Below are positions 5,196 through 5,490 of a stretch of 5,490 nt of DNA, one piece after another. Each line of letters begins with the position of its first letter. The stretch's first letter is position 1. The DNA comes from an uncultured beta proteobacterium (lineage in GTDB: Bacteria > Pseudomonadota > Gammaproteobacteria > Burkholderiales > Burkholderiaceae_C): NCBI GenBank assembly GCA_903928325.1, contig CAIYQF010000335.1, positions 1-5,490 on the forward strand. Direction: 5' to 3'. The translations under genes were made by a program, and so were the position numbers. Under the pieces are notes generated by a model that did no database searches, was not told where the DNA came from, and was given only the letters and a program-made list of their open reading frames with translations.

Positions 5196-5490
5196 CGCAG
5201 CGGCGCCATCGCGTGCAGCGCCTTCACGGCGCCGGCACCGACGCTGGCGCCGAAGCGCTTGGCCAGCCGCTCGGCCACGTTCTCGCGCGGCGTGTAGTCG
5301 ATGATCTCTTCGGCCTTGATGACCTCGCGGGCCACGTAATCCAGGTTGCCCAGGTTGTCGGCCAGGCCCAGCTTGATGGCCTCCTCACCGTTCCAGAACA
5401 GACCGGAAAAGGTGTCCGGCGTTTCCTTCAGCCGATCGCCGCGGCCTTCCTTCACCACGGCGATGAACTGGCGGTGGATCTGGTCGAGCA
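5192..5490 (-). CDS. S49 family (SppA-like) signal peptide peptidase, C-terminal fragment cut by the window edge
   Basis: The reading frame is open from the right edge; the first full codons read LDQIHRQFIA before VVKEGRGDRLKE. About 98 residues are visible, ending at TGA 5194-5192. The segment GLFWNGEEAIKLGLADNLGNLDYVAREVIKAEEIIDYT carries the S49 pattern in which F-W-x-G-x-E-A precedes L-G-L-x-D-x-L-G. Members of this family are membrane-anchored serine proteases that degrade cleaved signal peptides. The catalytic Ser and Lys would lie upstream, outside the window. A GTG near 5458 is an internal codon, not a start, because the family motif continues through it. The stop overlaps the psd start by 4 bases. 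Confidence 0.85.
   Translation of the reverse strand, partial: LDQIHRQFIAVVKEGRGDRLKETPDTFSGLFWNGEEAIKLGLADNLGNLDYVAREVIKAEEIIDYTPRENVAERLAKRFGASVGAGAVKALHAMAPLR

Noticed and set aside
4272..5297. Long plus-strand open frame opposite psd
   Set aside because: It is rich in His, Arg, Gly and Ala, as expected for the antisense of a GC-rich gene. psd has all catalytic residues on the minus strand.

Overview
The window is GC-rich, densely packed bacterial DNA. The residue usage and the psd/S49-peptidase pair at the right end look like a Burkholderiales (Comamonadaceae-like) betaproteobacterium; this placement is an inference from protein resemblance, not a search. The left and centre hold part of an aerobic carbon monoxide oxidation (cox) locus with its own CO-responsive regulator. 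The right end is unrelated housekeeping DNA.

Layout. Positions 17-1388 on the minus strand carry coxM (FAD subunit, GTG start) followed by coxS (2x[2Fe-2S] subunit), each with a strong Shine-Dalgarno sequence. The molybdenum subunit gene coxL would be expected next, beyond position 1, and is not visible. Upstream of coxM on the same strand is rcoM (1527-2339), a PAS-LytTR one-component regulator. It retains the His, Cys and Met residues known as heme ligands in Burkholderia xenovorans RcoM. Divergent from rcoM on the plus strand are an unrecognised six-helix membrane protein (2580-3272) and, 2 bp later, a XdhC/CoxF/CoxI-family maturation protein (3275-4315). These converge with a minus-strand phosphatidylserine decarboxylase gene (4320-5195), which overlaps by 4 bases the end of an S49 (SppA-like) peptidase gene that runs off the right edge.

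How it fits together. RcoM would sense CO through heme and activate the CO dehydrogenase genes on one side and the membrane-protein/maturation-factor pair on the other. Both non-coding gaps flanking rcoM contain a set of three direct repeats about 20-21 bp apart, sharing the element TTCGTGC (an identical 9-mer, TTCGTGCAA, occurs once in each gap). Each set is oriented toward the gene it precedes. This matches the triplet architecture I recall for RcoM operators and is the most interesting regulatory signal here. The membrane protein is the least understood component and a candidate new member of the CO-oxidation system.

No RNA genes, insertion sequences, CRISPR arrays or origins were seen. 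The non-coding stretches (1389-1526 and 2340-2579) are each under 300 bases and are described in the features.
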